Assembly: GCF_020740795.1 (NCBI RefSeq)
Contig: NC_067286.1
Coordinates: 3,467,990-3,531,989, forward strand
Direction of reading: 5' to 3'
Length of the DNA stretch: 64,000 bases
Source: Apus apus
Taxonomy: Eukaryota > Chordata > Aves > Apodiformes > Apodidae
Part shown: positions 27,501-45,507 of the stretch, piece by piece
How the letters are laid out: each line of letters opens with the position of its first letter
Position numbering within the stretch: position 1 is the stretch's first letter
Program-made: the position numbers and the translations under genes
The notes under the pieces: model-generated
Told to the model about the DNA's origin: nothing
The model's input: the letters and a program-made list of their open reading frames with translations, nothing else
The model's database searches: none

Positions 27501-30500
27501 TTCCTGTGTTTAAATGTAATCTTACATTTTGGGGTTGTGTTTTTTCTTCCTTTTTTTGTTTTTAATCAAAATAATTCTCAAGCAACAAATTATGTGCTCA
27601 CCTGATCTCCTCCTCAGGACTGTGATGCCTCCACTGGATTGGCACAGAAGTAGGTACAGCTACATCATCAGAACATGACAGAGCAAAATTCACTTTTACC
27701 CTGGGATAAGGATTCACTTTACTTGCCTAAGCAATAGCACAGAAGAATTGGGAAGACAGCAGTTTTAATGTAGCGTACACCTACAAAACATCATGCCTAT
27801 GGTGAAAATCAAGACATGCAAATACTTTTTTCAATCTAATAATTATTTAAATTGGGCAGAGTTTACAAACACAACCCCTGTAAGGAATTCTTACCGCTAA
27901 GTTACGAGATGAAATCTCTGCTCTGTAACTTCGAACATCCTCCAAGTCCAGAGTGGCAACCAGCACCTCCTGTGGAAGGGCTTTCAGCATTAGATTGGTT
28001 CTACACAAAATGATAATCAACATTTGACAAGCCTGGACTACAAAAAGCTTTGGGAACTTGCAAGCCACAAAAGTAGTGCACTTGTCAGAGGGCTGAACAA
28101 TAGACTCACCATCAGCTGAGGTGGGGACAGAAGGAAAAGGCAAGATAGGTACTGAGGAAAGAGATTCACTTGGCACATAATGTGAGGAAACCTACAGCTT
28201 TGATGACAGAACTACTGAGAAAGGGCTTTTTCAAGTAAAGCTCAACCTATCAACCCTTCTGTTTACCAAATGGGGTCAAAATTAGAACACGGCAACCTTT
28301 GTCCTTTTTTTCTTAGATAAGGGAATATAAATTAACAGGGTGTCTCCTAAACATGGTGATGGCATAAACCAACATTTGCATGAAGTTTCTCCACTGTGAC
28401 AACTCCTCCTCACTCACAAAAGCAGAAGATCTCCTGTAGGTCAGATCTGGAAAACGTAACTAGGAAAAACCTTGCAACTAGTTCAACAGCATTCTAAAAA
28501 TCTATCTTTTTAGCCTTGAGACATGGATCTAATACCTAGAATGTCAACATAAGTGAATCCATACTGATTACAGCTGTAACTAGCAGCTATAGGTTGAATA
28601 CATTACCACATCATCAAGAGAAAACTGGGATCCTTGTGCAATTGTTTCTCCATTCATGGAAATCATGGCACACCCATCATAATAGAGACGATCACCATCA
28701 CAACCCTTCTGGTTAGCTAAAACATATATTCCACCATTCTGGGAGGAAAACAAACATGCAGACAACAAAGTGCTTGTTAGAATATAGCACCTGACAGAAT
28801 GTTAGAAGGCAAAATGCTATTTCTCTGTTCCTGTCCTTCTTCCTCTGTCTTGACATTGTGAATAATATTTGGGACTCTCTTGTCATTTGCATGTCACGCA
28901 AACAACACAAACAAGTAATTACATCAGTAAATGTAGTAAGTGAGCTCCATCCTTTTCACACTGTTTGAAGACAGTCTGCTCTTATTAGCAAGAAGAGTAA
29001 TTCCCTTAGCCCAAACAGAGAGGGCTACACTTCTAAACCGGAATTCTAAGCTCAAATTGAGATTGAGAAAAGCAGGGAAATTATGACAGAAGCTATGTTT
29101 GGATATTTGAGGACAGGGCAGTTAAATATAACCAAAGCACATCAAATTACAATGACAAACCTGTCGTCCAAATTAAACATTTTTCACAGTGCAATGTACA
29201 TTCATTACTTTGTCTCCATCACTGTTAGACAGAATTACAATCTAATAACTAAATGTCTTCTCTTTTTTAAAACAAGCAGAGCTTTGAGAGTAGAAAAATA
29301 TATTTTAAGTAAGAAGATGGCAGGAGAATATAAAAAGTCTGAGTGTAAACACTGATTTCTATTTCCCCTTCCTGATACAATTACTGATACTCCTCCAACT
29401 CAGTGTTGCTATGTGAACAAAAATTGTGCAAGAAACTGCCACTTTAAGGCAATAAAAGACACTTTCTTATGGTTTTATATGTGTGTTGACTGAATTAGGA
29501 GCTGCTAATGACCTGCCAATTCAGCATATGGATCATATTGAAGATGATTGCTCAGGCACAGATAAGTTCAGGGAGCAACCACAGCCACTGGTTCTTTGCC
29601 CTTTATGCAGAACGTGCATTCAACTACAGCCTTTCAAGCTGGTTGCCTTCTCTATGCAGTGGACTCAACGTTTCATACTTCAATTACTGAAACACAATTA
29701 CTCTGAATAACTATTTTCTATCCATTATACAAGTACAATTTTTTTTTTTTCTTCAGTTTAATGGAATTTAGATCAAGATCAAATACATTTTTGCAGTGTA
29801 GGTCTCCAGAGCTGGGAGTTCTGTGTGTGAAGGACAGATTATACAGTTGGCTTGCCAGTGCAGAACTATGTGCTCCCATGCAAGGCTTCTCAAGGGGGTT
29901 CCCCCCACACACACTCAAGTAGGTTTGTATCTCCTCTATCCCATGCAAATATCAACCTCTCTTTTAGTCCACTGCTCCACAGACCAGACAGAGGTGAAGA
30001 AAATGCTGTGTTCTGTCACAGGAGACTGTTCTGACATAAAATAAGGTGCATAACCAAAAAATTAATTGTATTTTTTTTTTAGCCTATACCTTTGCTGTGG
30101 CAGAATTCACCAAATCCACCCGGGTGTGAGCCTTCCGGAGCACATGGTGACTCCCTGAAGAGTTAGTGAAGATTTCCACACCATCAAGTCCCATTTCAAT
30201 ATGAGGGCTGTCAAAGCAAAAGGCAATACCGCGCTGGGAATCCTGCAGGTATCATTTAAAACCACTAACAAATAAAACCATCTAAGTCACTGCCAGTTTT
30301 CTGCATGTCTTAGCTCAAACCAGCAGAGGACTCTCAAAAATGTCTGTTTTCTTGCAATGCTTGGCTCTCCTGTCCAAGACTAGTAGTGGTTGCAGAGGGA
30401 AGAAGGGCTTTGGCTCATTCTCTTCTAAATGAAATGCCTTCTAATTTACTCCATAAAATCTGGGTCTCAAAGAAAGACCATCTTGTTCTGAAAGGGCAAC

Positions 30501-33500
30501 ACTGAGATATTCTAGCAACACCACTTGTCCCATTTCCCCTCTCTCCTAGTAAACCCAAAAGCATAAGCAAACAGAACCACAAGAAGATTACTTTTATTGC
30601 TTTTTAATTTTTCCAGTGTCAAGAAATACTAAAAAAAAAAAATCTTTGCCTCTACCCTACCTTCTGCAGTTTTAAGTTAATTAATGTCTGTGACTGGGAG
30701 ATTTGGAAAAACATGAGGAACACTTAGTTTATTTTGTCTTAACTGCAACAGCTTTCATGTAACCATTTCTCCACCCTCAACTCATGTCAGACCTTTGTGA
30801 TGGGATCTTCTTTGTGGTTGGGAAGAACTTTAAATAGGAACAGCAACTAAAACAACAGTAAATAATTACCTAAAGGCACTAGGCTTTGCTTTCCCTCAGT
30901 GACCTTTTGTTGTTTCCATCTGCATTGCCTTTATGCATTGTCTGATGCTGGTTACAAAATTTCTGAGATCAGGTACAGCAAGTGGTAATAATATGGGATT
31001 ATAATTACAAGACAAAACTGATAGTACAAAATAACTTTGTCACCACTCTGACTAGATCGTTACAGAGGCGGATGCAGAGAGGATGTTTCAGCCACAGGCT
31101 GAATAAAACCTGAGCAATACCTGGAATGGGAGCACTATAGTTACGTCATTTTTTTCCTCAGCTCACCTTTTTCATTCTGCTGCTTTTCTGTATTTCTCTG
31201 CTCCCTTCTGTTTCAAATGAATTTAGCTTAATCACCTAAAGCTTCTTTTGCCATCCTGCATCTAGCCTAGTGAAGTCTTTCTCATGATGTATTTATTGCT
31301 CCTAATTATATTTCACTATTTTAGCTTACTGGTACTTTCCTGAAAAATATACTCCCTGGAAGAACTATAAGCAGATGTTGTCAAACATTTATTTTAGGCA
31401 GGTCCAGGGTATGTTTTCATTTACTTTTAATTTATTCTTCTCCTTTACCTGTTTGGTGCCCAGAGCTCTTCACATATTTCTGCCCCTAGGCAGGTATCTT
31501 TGGTTGCTAGCACTGCATCCCCAAAAGGAACAGTTTCCTGAGGAAAAACCAAGAGCATCCTTACACACATGTACTTTAAAGAATCTACTAAATGCTAAAA
31601 AGTTAACTGCAAATCTTTTAAAAAATCTTAACATGTATTACTGACTTATGTGCAGCGAGTGACTCAATATCAATCACATCACACCTTTCCTCATTTTATA
31701 GTAAGGTTAAGCAAAAAAAAGAAAAAAGCTCTAAACTGCAAACCTCTGGATTGTACTGAAATTTGGTGTCAAAATTTCAGTAGTATTTGGGTACAGTGCT
31801 TTGCTTCAGGACAAGCCTTTTGAATTAAACAATCTGAAAAAGAGACTTCTAAGAATCACGCTCACGCTTTAGCAGGAAATAACCTATGTTTCAGCCCCTT
31901 CTGAATAAAGGTGACATTTTAATTTTTTTAGCTCAAACACATACTCACTTCTAGTCTCAAGCACAGATAAACTCAGTACCAGAACTGTGCAAAGTAAGAC
32001 AATCTTCAAGACCTTGTACATATAAATAAATGGGGCAAATTTGAAGTGTACGTGTTTTGCTGCCAAATAAAAACATAAACTCAAATTATGGTCTCATTTA
32101 ATGTAGCTGGGAACTATCACTGAAACCTATGAATCTGCAACATGACTGACAGCAGATTTTGGTGCATTACAGATTTGTGCCACAAATTCTGTTCATTTAA
32201 ATTGCTGAACCTGGAAGATACTAAAGTTAAAAAGTGTAAAAACTCACCTGTCCAGTCACTTCCTGAATGATCCCAGGTAGAAAATACTCCTCCACTTGCC
32301 TAAAGCAGGTTTATAGGTCATGAATACAGTATTATGTAAATTACAGCATAAAAACTGATTCTAATCCCCACATTCTGTCACCTACTAATACTGATTAAAG
32401 AAATTGTGTTTCAGTTGTACAGGGCTGTGTATGTTTGGGAAAAACAACCTTCATACTTTCTGTGAAATTATTCAGAAACATGAAGATCAACAGCCAGCAA
32501 CATCCCCCTGCTTCAGAAATGCATGGTAGACAATGCTCCATCCTAGCTATGAACAAGACCTAACAAAGAACACAATGTGCAAGCCAAATACCAAATGAAA
32601 GTTTATCTTTTTTGCAGTGTTACTACACAAGTAACTCAGATTGACTGGGGTTAAGAAGACAGATTTTCAGGGGCTCTCTAAGAATTAATTTACTGAGACC
32701 ACCAAGTTAGAACTACAGGGTGAGTGGATGGCATCAGGGATGAACATCAAGCACATTCTGGAGCATCACAAGGTACATAGCTTCCATCCTCTGCAGTCAT
32801 TAAAATTCTGATGGAGCTCATTCATTTCACATTGTTTTCCCATTGAATATTGAACAGGATGCAGCGATTGAGCAGATGAGCACAGGCTCTTCCAATCCTG
32901 AACTGCACACAGTTAGAAACTAGACACAAGGAAAACAACACTGCTGCACTGGTTGCAGGATCACTGAGCCACACTTTTCCTTCCAGCTCAGCAATTCAGA
33001 GTTTGATTGGACTTAATACACTTTTTAGCTGAACTTCAGTTATGTAGCTTAGCTGCTTAGCCCACCCTGCAGCAGCACAGATGGATTGCTATGGAGATTT
33101 CAGCCCGTGGCTGCAAAAGGCAAGCTGTGCTTTTACACACAATTTCAATGGTAGCCATCCTACCTTGCTTTGTTCCACGGGGTAAACCATCTAAGTTCCC
33201 TGTAGTTTCCTGCATTTGCCAGTGATATTTTCGGTCTGATCAGAAGAATTTTTCTTAAAACATAAAACAAAACAGAAAGGGCAAGTTAAGACCTGAGGTA
33301 CAACCAAAGAAGACCGAACAAAAACACTGATTAATACAAACTCTTCTTCTGTTATGATGTACATTAAACATCTCCTACATACAATAAGGTTTAAAGTTTC
33401 TGTTTGCAGACTGAAGGGCTTTCTGGAGTCTTTCAGAAAGCAGTGGGGATTTCGTTTCTACAAATTCAGAAAGGAAAAAAGAGATAATGGAAAACATGAG

Positions 33501-35330
33501 TTGGCTCTCTGAAGTTTAATAGTTGTGAAGACAACTCCATCGCTTCACACAGCGCTGAAGAATCTTTCCTGAAGGCCAAACAGGTCTCTGAAAGGATACA
33601 CTAATGCATCAAAACACAGAAAGAACTACTCACTTATTTAAGAAGATCACTCGACAGTTGTAGCGAATGTTTCTGTGCAGAACAGGCCTGTGAAAATAAG
33701 AAGCAAAGTTACCAATGGCCAAGCTTGTTAAAGGAAACCTAGAAAAGCTACAGAACCTACTTCACTGCTCAAAAACTATTTTTAAGACAATTCCACACTG
33801 TATCATTCAGGAGAACTAAACAAAGCAATTTATCAAATTTTAGCTTCTAATTTTTAATCCAAATAGTTGTTTTCAAAAATCAGAGTTACTGACCATTCTG
33901 TCAGTCCCAGATTTATCAGCTACTGCCAGATCACTGGCAGGCCTGAGACACACAAGCCAACCAGAAGAATCCCCCTAGCTGGCCTAACATATTTGATTAA
34001 ACTTGACTTCCTATGATACCACCAGGCTAGTTCAAAATAAAGCTAGCTTTACATGTTTGTATCAACACTAACAAGTAGGTGTACAGACATTAATTTTACA
34101 GTTTAGCAATGTTCATTGTCAGCATGTAATTTACAATGGTTTCAGTGATTTTGGCATACACGTGTATTGTTTAAAGATGTCTCTGAGGCAAAAGAAGTTA
34201 CTTTAGCCTTGACATTGCTGAAAGAGAGCCAATTTATAAGGCCCTTTGTGTTATATATAATACTCCTACCCATGGCAATTGGGTACCCACCCATGAATGT
34301 TCCAACAAATAACTGCAATTACCCAGTTTCTCTCCTGACAGGCTCAACCACCAGAAATCTTTGAAAGGATTACCCCTCAGGAAGTGTTCTGCATGTTGCA
34401 GTTCAAGCCATGGTAATCAAAAGGGAAAGTAATGCAGTTCCTAAGATGTGTTTAGAAGCTTGATGAGGAGCTCTCACTATCCAGGTACACAGCAGAGGCA
34501 GCTTTCCTGAGAGACCTACACCCTTATCACATGTACAGGAAAAAAAACTTACATTCCCACGTCACAGATAATATCTTGAGTAGCTGGAGACTCCAAAAGC
34601 TTTGCCAGGACTTGAAATGAATGCAAGAGCGTGTCAGACTCATAATAGTGATCTGAGCAGCCATACCCACTGCATGTAAAAACGTGAGAAAGAAAGAATT
34701 CAGACACCACAACCAAGGGACTTCTTCAATACGAGGCACACCTCATTCACAAACAGGCAATTTACACAGAACACGAAGAAGCAGCAGTGTCAGTATCATC
34801 CCTACAGACAGCACCCAAAACTCCGGGGCATCGCTGGGGTAATTCCTTTCAAGGAGCAGCAGCTTGGTCAGAATTCAAAGAGCTGCAGTTTTAATGAAAA
34901 AGGCTGGCTGAAATCGGTCCAAAACTGCCGGTACCAGCCAGGTTGCCAAGACACGAGAACCCGTCTTGTGCTTGGCAACTACGATGCTCTTCCCGCCGCC
35001 GAGCCGCACGCTCCGAGGGATGCTCTGGGCACAGAGCCCTGACGGCTCTTCCCCAGTAAACCCGGAACGAACCAAAGAGCGAACCACAAAGCCCACTCAC
35101 CAGATTTCCAGCTCTGGACCAAGCCGGTACCGGGCCCCTTTGCTCTTGGCGATCTCAATACCTGCAAGACAGCTGGATTAAACACCGCTCCGGCCCGGCC
35201 CGGCGCCTCCCCCCGCCCCGGGAACGGCCCCGCAGCCCCACTCACTTCTGAAAATCCTCTCCAGGTTGCCTTCAAAATCCAGGGCCCACTGGTTGAGGGC
35301 ACAGGAGGCCAGCGTGACCGCCCGGCCCAT
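18561..35330 (-). CDS. NADSYN1: NADSYN1, glutamine-dependent NAD+ synthetase (complete, 21 coding exons)
   Basis: Cytosolic enzyme that makes NAD+ from nicotinic acid adenine dinucleotide, ATP and glutamine, the last step of the de novo and Preiss-Handler routes. Exons in order: 35330-35246, 35161-35101, 34669-34553, 33687-33634, 33253-33164, 32299-32248, 31537-31449, 30207-30090, 28738-28607, 27969-27895, 27726-27602, 27410-27362, 26702-26600, 25919-25751, 25402-25267, 24721-24615, 23839-23708, 23226-23157, 22352-22224, 21701-21525, 18614-18561 (includes TGA). All phases join, giving 707 residues; human is 706 from memory. The N-terminal nitrilase-type glutaminase domain has its triad at E45 (GPELE), K114 (LLIRPK) and C175 (GAEICEELW). 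The C-terminal ATP-pyrophosphatase synthetase domain has the PP-loop SGGIDS at 357-362, then [16 protein letters not shown] and [21 protein letters not shown]. The start has a strong context (GCCGCCATGG). It is head-to-head with DHCR7, as in mammals. Confidence 0.98.
22576..22638 (+). repeat. 21-bp tandem repeat, three copies
   Basis: Three head-to-tail units of 21 bp: aaaacttaatagcttaaacgt, then two copies of the aaaacttaattgctcaaatgt type with one to two changes. It is in the NADSYN1 intron between coding exons 18 and 19. No coding content. Confidence 0.85.
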
Positions 35331-36130
35331 GGCGGCCTGCCCGCTTCCGGGGCCGGGCCGGACCGGGCCGGACCGCCCCTCCCGCCGCCCGGCAGTGCCT
35401 GGATGTGGGGCCGGGACCTCCCCCGGCTCGGTGGGCCCGAGGAGCTCCCGAACACCGGCTGCTTTCAGCGGGGCTGCCGAGCCGCGGGCTCCCCCCGGCC
35501 CCGTCCCCCTCGCAGCTCCGGATCCCCCCGCCCCCGCCCCCTGGGCTCACAGCGGAGGGGACTGCAGCCCCAGCGCCGTTTTCCGAGCCCCGCAGCCTCT
35601 CTCCTGCCCAGCAAGCTCGGTACCGAAGGGAAGGGGCGCGGGGTTCTGGGCGCTTTCCGCGCTCCAGCATCGCCCAGCGGGCGGAGCCCAGAGCCGCGGG
35701 GCTCTCACAGCCCGCCCGCCTCCCTTCCCGCAGCCCTCCCTGCCGAGAGCCTCCTTGCACACGGGGTTGTGTATTTATCCCGCACCGAAACGCCTCCCCG
35801 GACGCCGCTTCCCTCCCTCCCAGCACCTCGGCTCTTTTTTTAGCGGCCGCTCGTGCGCCGCGGAGGAATCAAGCCCTCCGCGCCCACCGCTGCGCGGCGG
35901 CCAGCCTGCTTTCCCGCCTGCTCTCAGGGGAACAGCCGCCGACGACGCCGTGCCCTGGGCAGGTAAAATTACTCCGTACGAAAAGACCAAACAAACAAAC
36001 AAACAAACACACAAACGAACGAGCCCGGCGCTGCCACCCGCCGGGCTCCCGCCTCAGCCCTCCCCAGCCGCGCCGCGGCGGGCCGGGACGCGCGCCCCGC
36101 CCCCTCGGCCCATGGGCGGAGCGCGCTCGA

Positions 36131-36135
36131 CCAAT
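36131..36135 (+). promoter_or_regulatory. CCAAT box (NF-Y type), DHCR7 side
   Basis: gaccaatggga context, a close match to the NF-Y consensus, about 90 bp upstream of the putative DHCR7 first-exon donor. Sterol-synthesis promoters commonly pair NF-Y with SREBP; no clear sterol response element was found by eye. Confidence 0.55.
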
Positions 36136-36170
36136 GGGAAGGCGCGGCGGGGAGGGGGAGCTCGGCGGGG

Positions 36171-36175
36171 ATTGG
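36171..36175 (-). promoter_or_regulatory. Inverted CCAAT box (ATTGG)
   Basis: gggattggtcgg, the reverse complement of a CCAAT box in good NF-Y context, 40 bp downstream of the forward box. Confidence 0.55.
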
Positions 36176-36225
36176 TCGGCGCGGCGCGGAGGGGGCGGGG
36201 CGCGGCGCGGCGCGGAGGGGTCCCG

Positions 36226-38396
36226 GTGAGGCGAGGGGCTGCGCGGTGCTGCGGCGGGGTCCGTGTGGGGCGTGCTCCTCCAGGTCGGTTTGAACGTGCG
36301 CGGCACCCCCCGGCCCTGCCCCGATAACCCCCCCCCTGCCCCGATAATCCCCCCCTGAGGTGCCCGTGTCTGGTATCAGGGGCCTGGCGCTGCCCTCCCG
36401 GCTTCCATGGGGCTGCCCAGCCCCTCCCGGGCAGCCCGCTGCCGTGTTCCTGGGGAGGGGGGGCTCTGCGGGATATCGCTCGTCAGCTGGGGGTTTTTTC
36501 CCCTCTAAAACGCGTGTTCGTGAGCGGGGCTCCGCGTTATTTTTGCGGGGCGGAGTGGAGAAGGGCGGGTTTGCTGCGGTTTGCTCTCGGGCTGCCCTCG
36601 GGAAGCCCGGGTCGCGCTGAGGAGAAGGACCAAAGGCCTGTTGTTGTTGCTGTTGTTGTTGCTGCTTGAAAGGGACTTCCCCGCGTTGCTTGTACCTTGG
36701 GTTCGGGGCTTCGACACCAAAGGGGAAGAGCTCCCCGGCGAATGGTGTGGCTGGTGTGGTTCTTCCCTGGACGCGCCGTGTCCATCCCTCAGCCCTCAAG
36801 CCTGCGCTGGCTTCTCTGGGAACTCTGGAGTTCCCTCTGCACCTGATACTTGAGCTGTGAGTTTTGCTTCGGGCTGTTGTTAAGAAGCTAAGGGTTTGGG
36901 ATAGCAGCGTTTGGGGCTGATCCTGTCCTGACTTTGGCACCGAGGCACCTTTTCCTTAACGTGCCGGGGGGGCAGTGGGAGCCTGCTGCTCCCTAAAGGG
37001 GCCGGGAGCTGGGAGCTCGGGGGAGGGAGCACAGCTGTGGGCAAGGGGCTTGCCTGTCAGCCCCGTCGTACCCTGTGAGGTGAGCGGGGCAGGTGCAGAG
37101 ATTGTGGCCAGGTTCAGTGAAGAGTCAGGCAGGTTCGTGGTGACCGGGCAGGTCAAGCTGGGAAGCTGGCCCATAGGTCAGGGGCAGGTGTCCTGATTGC
37201 CAGGCAGGCCTGGGGTGATGGGGCCAGGCCTGGGACAGGCAGGGGCATCAGCCCAGCTCTGGGGGTCAGGGTCAGCACTGGTGAGGGGAAACAGAATCAG
37301 ACACAGACCTGAGATGGCCCAGCAGGTCCATGGGGACAAGGACAGGCTGAGGCCAGGCCAGGCCATCAGCTTGTGGGTCAGGGCTGGGTCAGCAGGACCA
37401 GCTGCTCTGGTAGCAGTAGGGACCAGCACTCCTGTGGCATCACTGATGGTCCTGGGATGGGCTGAGATGGGTCTTGTGGACCATGAGCAAGGTCAGGGAG
37501 GTCCTGGGTCAGGCCAGGCAGGGACAGTAAGGCCTGGAATTGTCCTCAGGGCCCTGACAATTTGTTGTATTGTCACTTCTGTTTCAGTGGAAATAACTGC
37601 TGGTTTCTGGTTTGCGTTAAAACATCAAAGCCTGAAAACGTACAAGCCTAACAACTGTTAGCAAATTCCCCCATGAATGGCAAACAGCAACGCTCCATGT
37701 GTTTTAATGTCTTTATCTTCCCATGAGACAAAGTTCAGGAAAATTACCCTTTTTTGGATGAGGGATTAAGAAATGTTCAGGTTATGGGATGTTGATCTTC
37801 AGCAAAAGAAGTATTTGGGCAAAGCAAAAGAAAGCTATCATGCATGTTACACAGAGAGAATTAGATGTTGCCTAGGAAAGTTGTTCTCCATTCCCACTGA
37901 TTCCTGGTTTAGATGGGATTATAAACTGCATTCTTATATTCTTTGAAGTAGTTAGCCTGTATGGAGCAAGGTGTTCAGGGAAAAGAACAGAATTTGCCAA
38001 GGTCCAGTACACTTAATGTTACAACAGTAGTGTTTCTCTAATTAAGAAAGGCAATTAGTTATGGGACTTTCTTTTCAGAGGTGTGTAAGAATGTAGCAAA
38101 ACAAGCTTTTTTTCGCTCTGCATCTCACATGTAAGTAATAAGCCATATGTTGTACAATATACCTTAAAAGAAAGTTCCAGTTAGCAAGAACACTGATGGA
38201 TTACTATGATATCAGTGTTTTGGTTATTTTTTTCCAAATAGATCACAAGGGATTGGGAAATATTTTTTTCCTTCCCCAAATTTCTTGTAATCAGAAGGCT
38301 ATACAATAACTTTCATTTGTATTTTTCTTCTGTAAAGCCTTAATAATTGCCAAGAACCAGCTGGAGTAAAAGCATGAGTGTTTTTCTTTCATACAG
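36226..38396 (+). other. Putative DHCR7 first intron (5' UTR intron)
   Basis: Runs from the candidate donor gtgaggcg at 36226 to the acceptor tttctttcatacag just before the start-codon exon. It contains a CTG/TTG-type trinucleotide run at 36641-36667, the GGTCA-rich repeat at 37080-37540 and otherwise unremarkable sequence. The donor assignment is inferred; another upstream exon could be used. Confidence 0.5.
37080..37540 (+). repeat. Degenerate GGTCA/GGCCAGG-rich minisatellite in DHCR7 intron 1
   Basis: About 450 bp with repeated cores such as aggtcaggg, gggtcaggg, ggccaggc and gcaggtcc at irregular spacing. It includes GGGTCA at 37263-37268 directly followed by GGGTCA at 37269-37274, and another pair GGGTCA at 37375-37380 and 37386-37391 separated by 5 bp. 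These look like nuclear-receptor half-sites, but they may be a by-product of the repeat unit. Confidence 0.6.
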
Positions 38397-38402
38397 GACA
38401 TC

Positions 38403-44026
<5,624 letters not shown>

Positions 44027-44835
44027 GGCTAACACAGAATCCCAAGGGGAAGAAGGGAGAAAAAAAAAAAAAAAAGAAACTTTTGGTTTTTGGAGGTGAA
44101 GAGAGTTTATCCCCATTGCTAAACTATCCACAAGAAGGACGCTTGTGCTGTTCTGAAGGAAAAAAGGTGGCTGGGCGAAAGTCCTTGATGTACTGAAGGA
44201 ACACACAGGCAGACTGTTTGAAGTGAATTAAATGAAGCACTGGAATGTCCCTGTTTTTTAGAAGATTCTTTTATCTAGGCTTTTTATTTTCCCCCTGCTC
44301 TCTCAAAATTAACTAGGAGTCGAAAAAAAGTTGCATATATTGAGACTCCTGAGATCTCCCAAAGTTGGAAGGAGGCTTTACTCTTCAGAGTACCACAGTT
44401 CTGGAAGTAGTTTCCAGTGACTCGGGAGAGGAGGGAAATAGATGTGTGATCTGTTTATATAAGCAAGGTGTGGTTGCTTGTGACAGGCATAACCTACAGT
44501 CAGTAACTCCCCAAAGGAGGTTTTATTGTTTGTTGCTTTTCAGGAGGTTAACTGGGGAAATACTGAACTGGGAACCTGACCCCACACTAGTGTGTGGGAA
44601 GATTGTTATAATCTGATACAAATGTTTATGAAAGCTGGTGTAAATTAGTATAGCTTAAAAGTTACATTAGTTTACAGCACCTGACAACATGGTATGTGAC
44701 CAAGTAGTATTATTCTGATACTGAAACCAAACCTGCATTGGGAAGATACTGAGCATATCTTGATTTTTTTCAGTGTGGATAGAAAGTTTGGTTTTTGTAT
44801 TATTTGTATAAAATCATGTTTGTAAAAATTTAAGA

Positions 44836-44841
44836 AATAAA
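44836..44841 (+). terminator. Candidate poly(A) signal of DHCR7
   Basis: AATAAA about 810 bp past the DHCR7 stop codon, followed within 40 bp by a less A-rich, T-containing stretch. It is the first canonical signal in the downstream region. Confidence 0.6.
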
Positions 44842-44980
44842 TTCTTGCTTTCAAAACCAGTAAAAAATACTGCTAGTTTTCCTTTCAGCTATTTCATTTC
44901 TTGTTACATAGTTCTCTTTCAAAGTTACTGGATTCAAAAGGGGCTCTTCCAAGAGTATAATTCCAAGAGCTGGTTCAAGA

Positions 44981-45490
44981 ATGCATGAAGGAGAAACAAT
45001 AAAAAGAAAGAGGGATCATATTATCAACCACATGTCTTTTAACAAGCTTGGTAAGTATATAACTAAATTGGTTTGTTGTTTTGTATTTTTTTTTGTAGGA
45101 GCTGCCAAACACACTGATCTTCCTGGCAGATATGAAGGAGGTGTGTTGGTGAGTATGTGTTTTGGTTTTGTTGCAGTACTCACCGAAAGGATGGTTTTGG
45201 CAAGAGAAAAGGGTCTCTCCAAACCTAGAAAACAGATGTAGATTGGCTTTGTGTCAGAGCTGGATGTACAAGCATGTCTAGAGATGTGTCCTTAGAGAAA
45301 GCTCTTATAAACCTTCTTGTAGCATCAGTACTATCTGCAGACCTCATAACTGTTTTAATCACCGTTTTGCAGGTAACGATTTCAGTACATTATAGTGCTG
45401 TTAATAACAGGAGGAATGATGGCTGTGATAATAGCATGCTCACTGGCAGCTGTTGCTGTGGTAAAACATTTGAACTTTGCACTCCTGTGA
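44981..45490 (+). CDS. Candidate small single-pass membrane protein gene (low confidence)
   Basis: I do not recognise this protein. A splice-consistent reading can be built downstream of DHCR7: exon A 44981-45050 (starts MHEGETIKRKRD, ends at CTTG|GTAAGT), exon B 45099-45148 (after a long T-rich tract ending gtag; encodes AAKHTDLPGRYEGGVL; donor TTG|GTGAGT), exon C 45386-45490 (after gatttcag; TGA stop). Exon C encodes 34 residues with a convincing hydrophobic helix, IIVLLITGGMMAVIIACSLA plus AVAVV, and a short tail VKHLNFALL. Phases 1 and 0 match. Against it: the first intron would be only 48 bp, unusually short for a vertebrate, and the frame is also open straight through it to 45241. A competing acceptor at ttttgcag (45371-45372) gives a different exon C frame ending at 45507. 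The frame is also open upstream of the ATG (back to about 44912), so a further 5' exon is possible. Confidence 0.22.
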
Positions 45491-45507
45491 GTGAAGAGGA
45501 CTTCTAA

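Larger units (their letters stand above)
35331..36225. promoter_or_regulatory. CpG-island bidirectional promoter between NADSYN1 and DHCR7
   Basis: Very GC- and CpG-rich block of about 0.9 kb separating the NADSYN1 start codon (35330, minus) from a likely DHCR7 noncoding first exon ending at a splice donor tcccg|gtgag (exon end 36225, plus). An ETS-type site, CTTCCGG at 35344-35350, sits just upstream of the NADSYN1 ATG. CCAAT boxes in opposite orientations occur at 36131-36135 and 36171-36175, 40 bp apart, and a GC box gggggcgggg at 36191-36200. The head-to-head arrangement with a shared island matches the mammalian locus. The transcription start sites are inferred, not seen. An (AAAC)n run lies at 35988-36020. 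Confidence 0.75.

Noticed and set aside
34979-36940. Open frames of 140-350 codons on both strands around the NADSYN1/DHCR7 start region
   Set aside because: Low-complexity proline/arginine/glycine-rich translations in a CpG island, present in several frames at once. Only 35246-35330 and 35101-35161 (minus) are coding.
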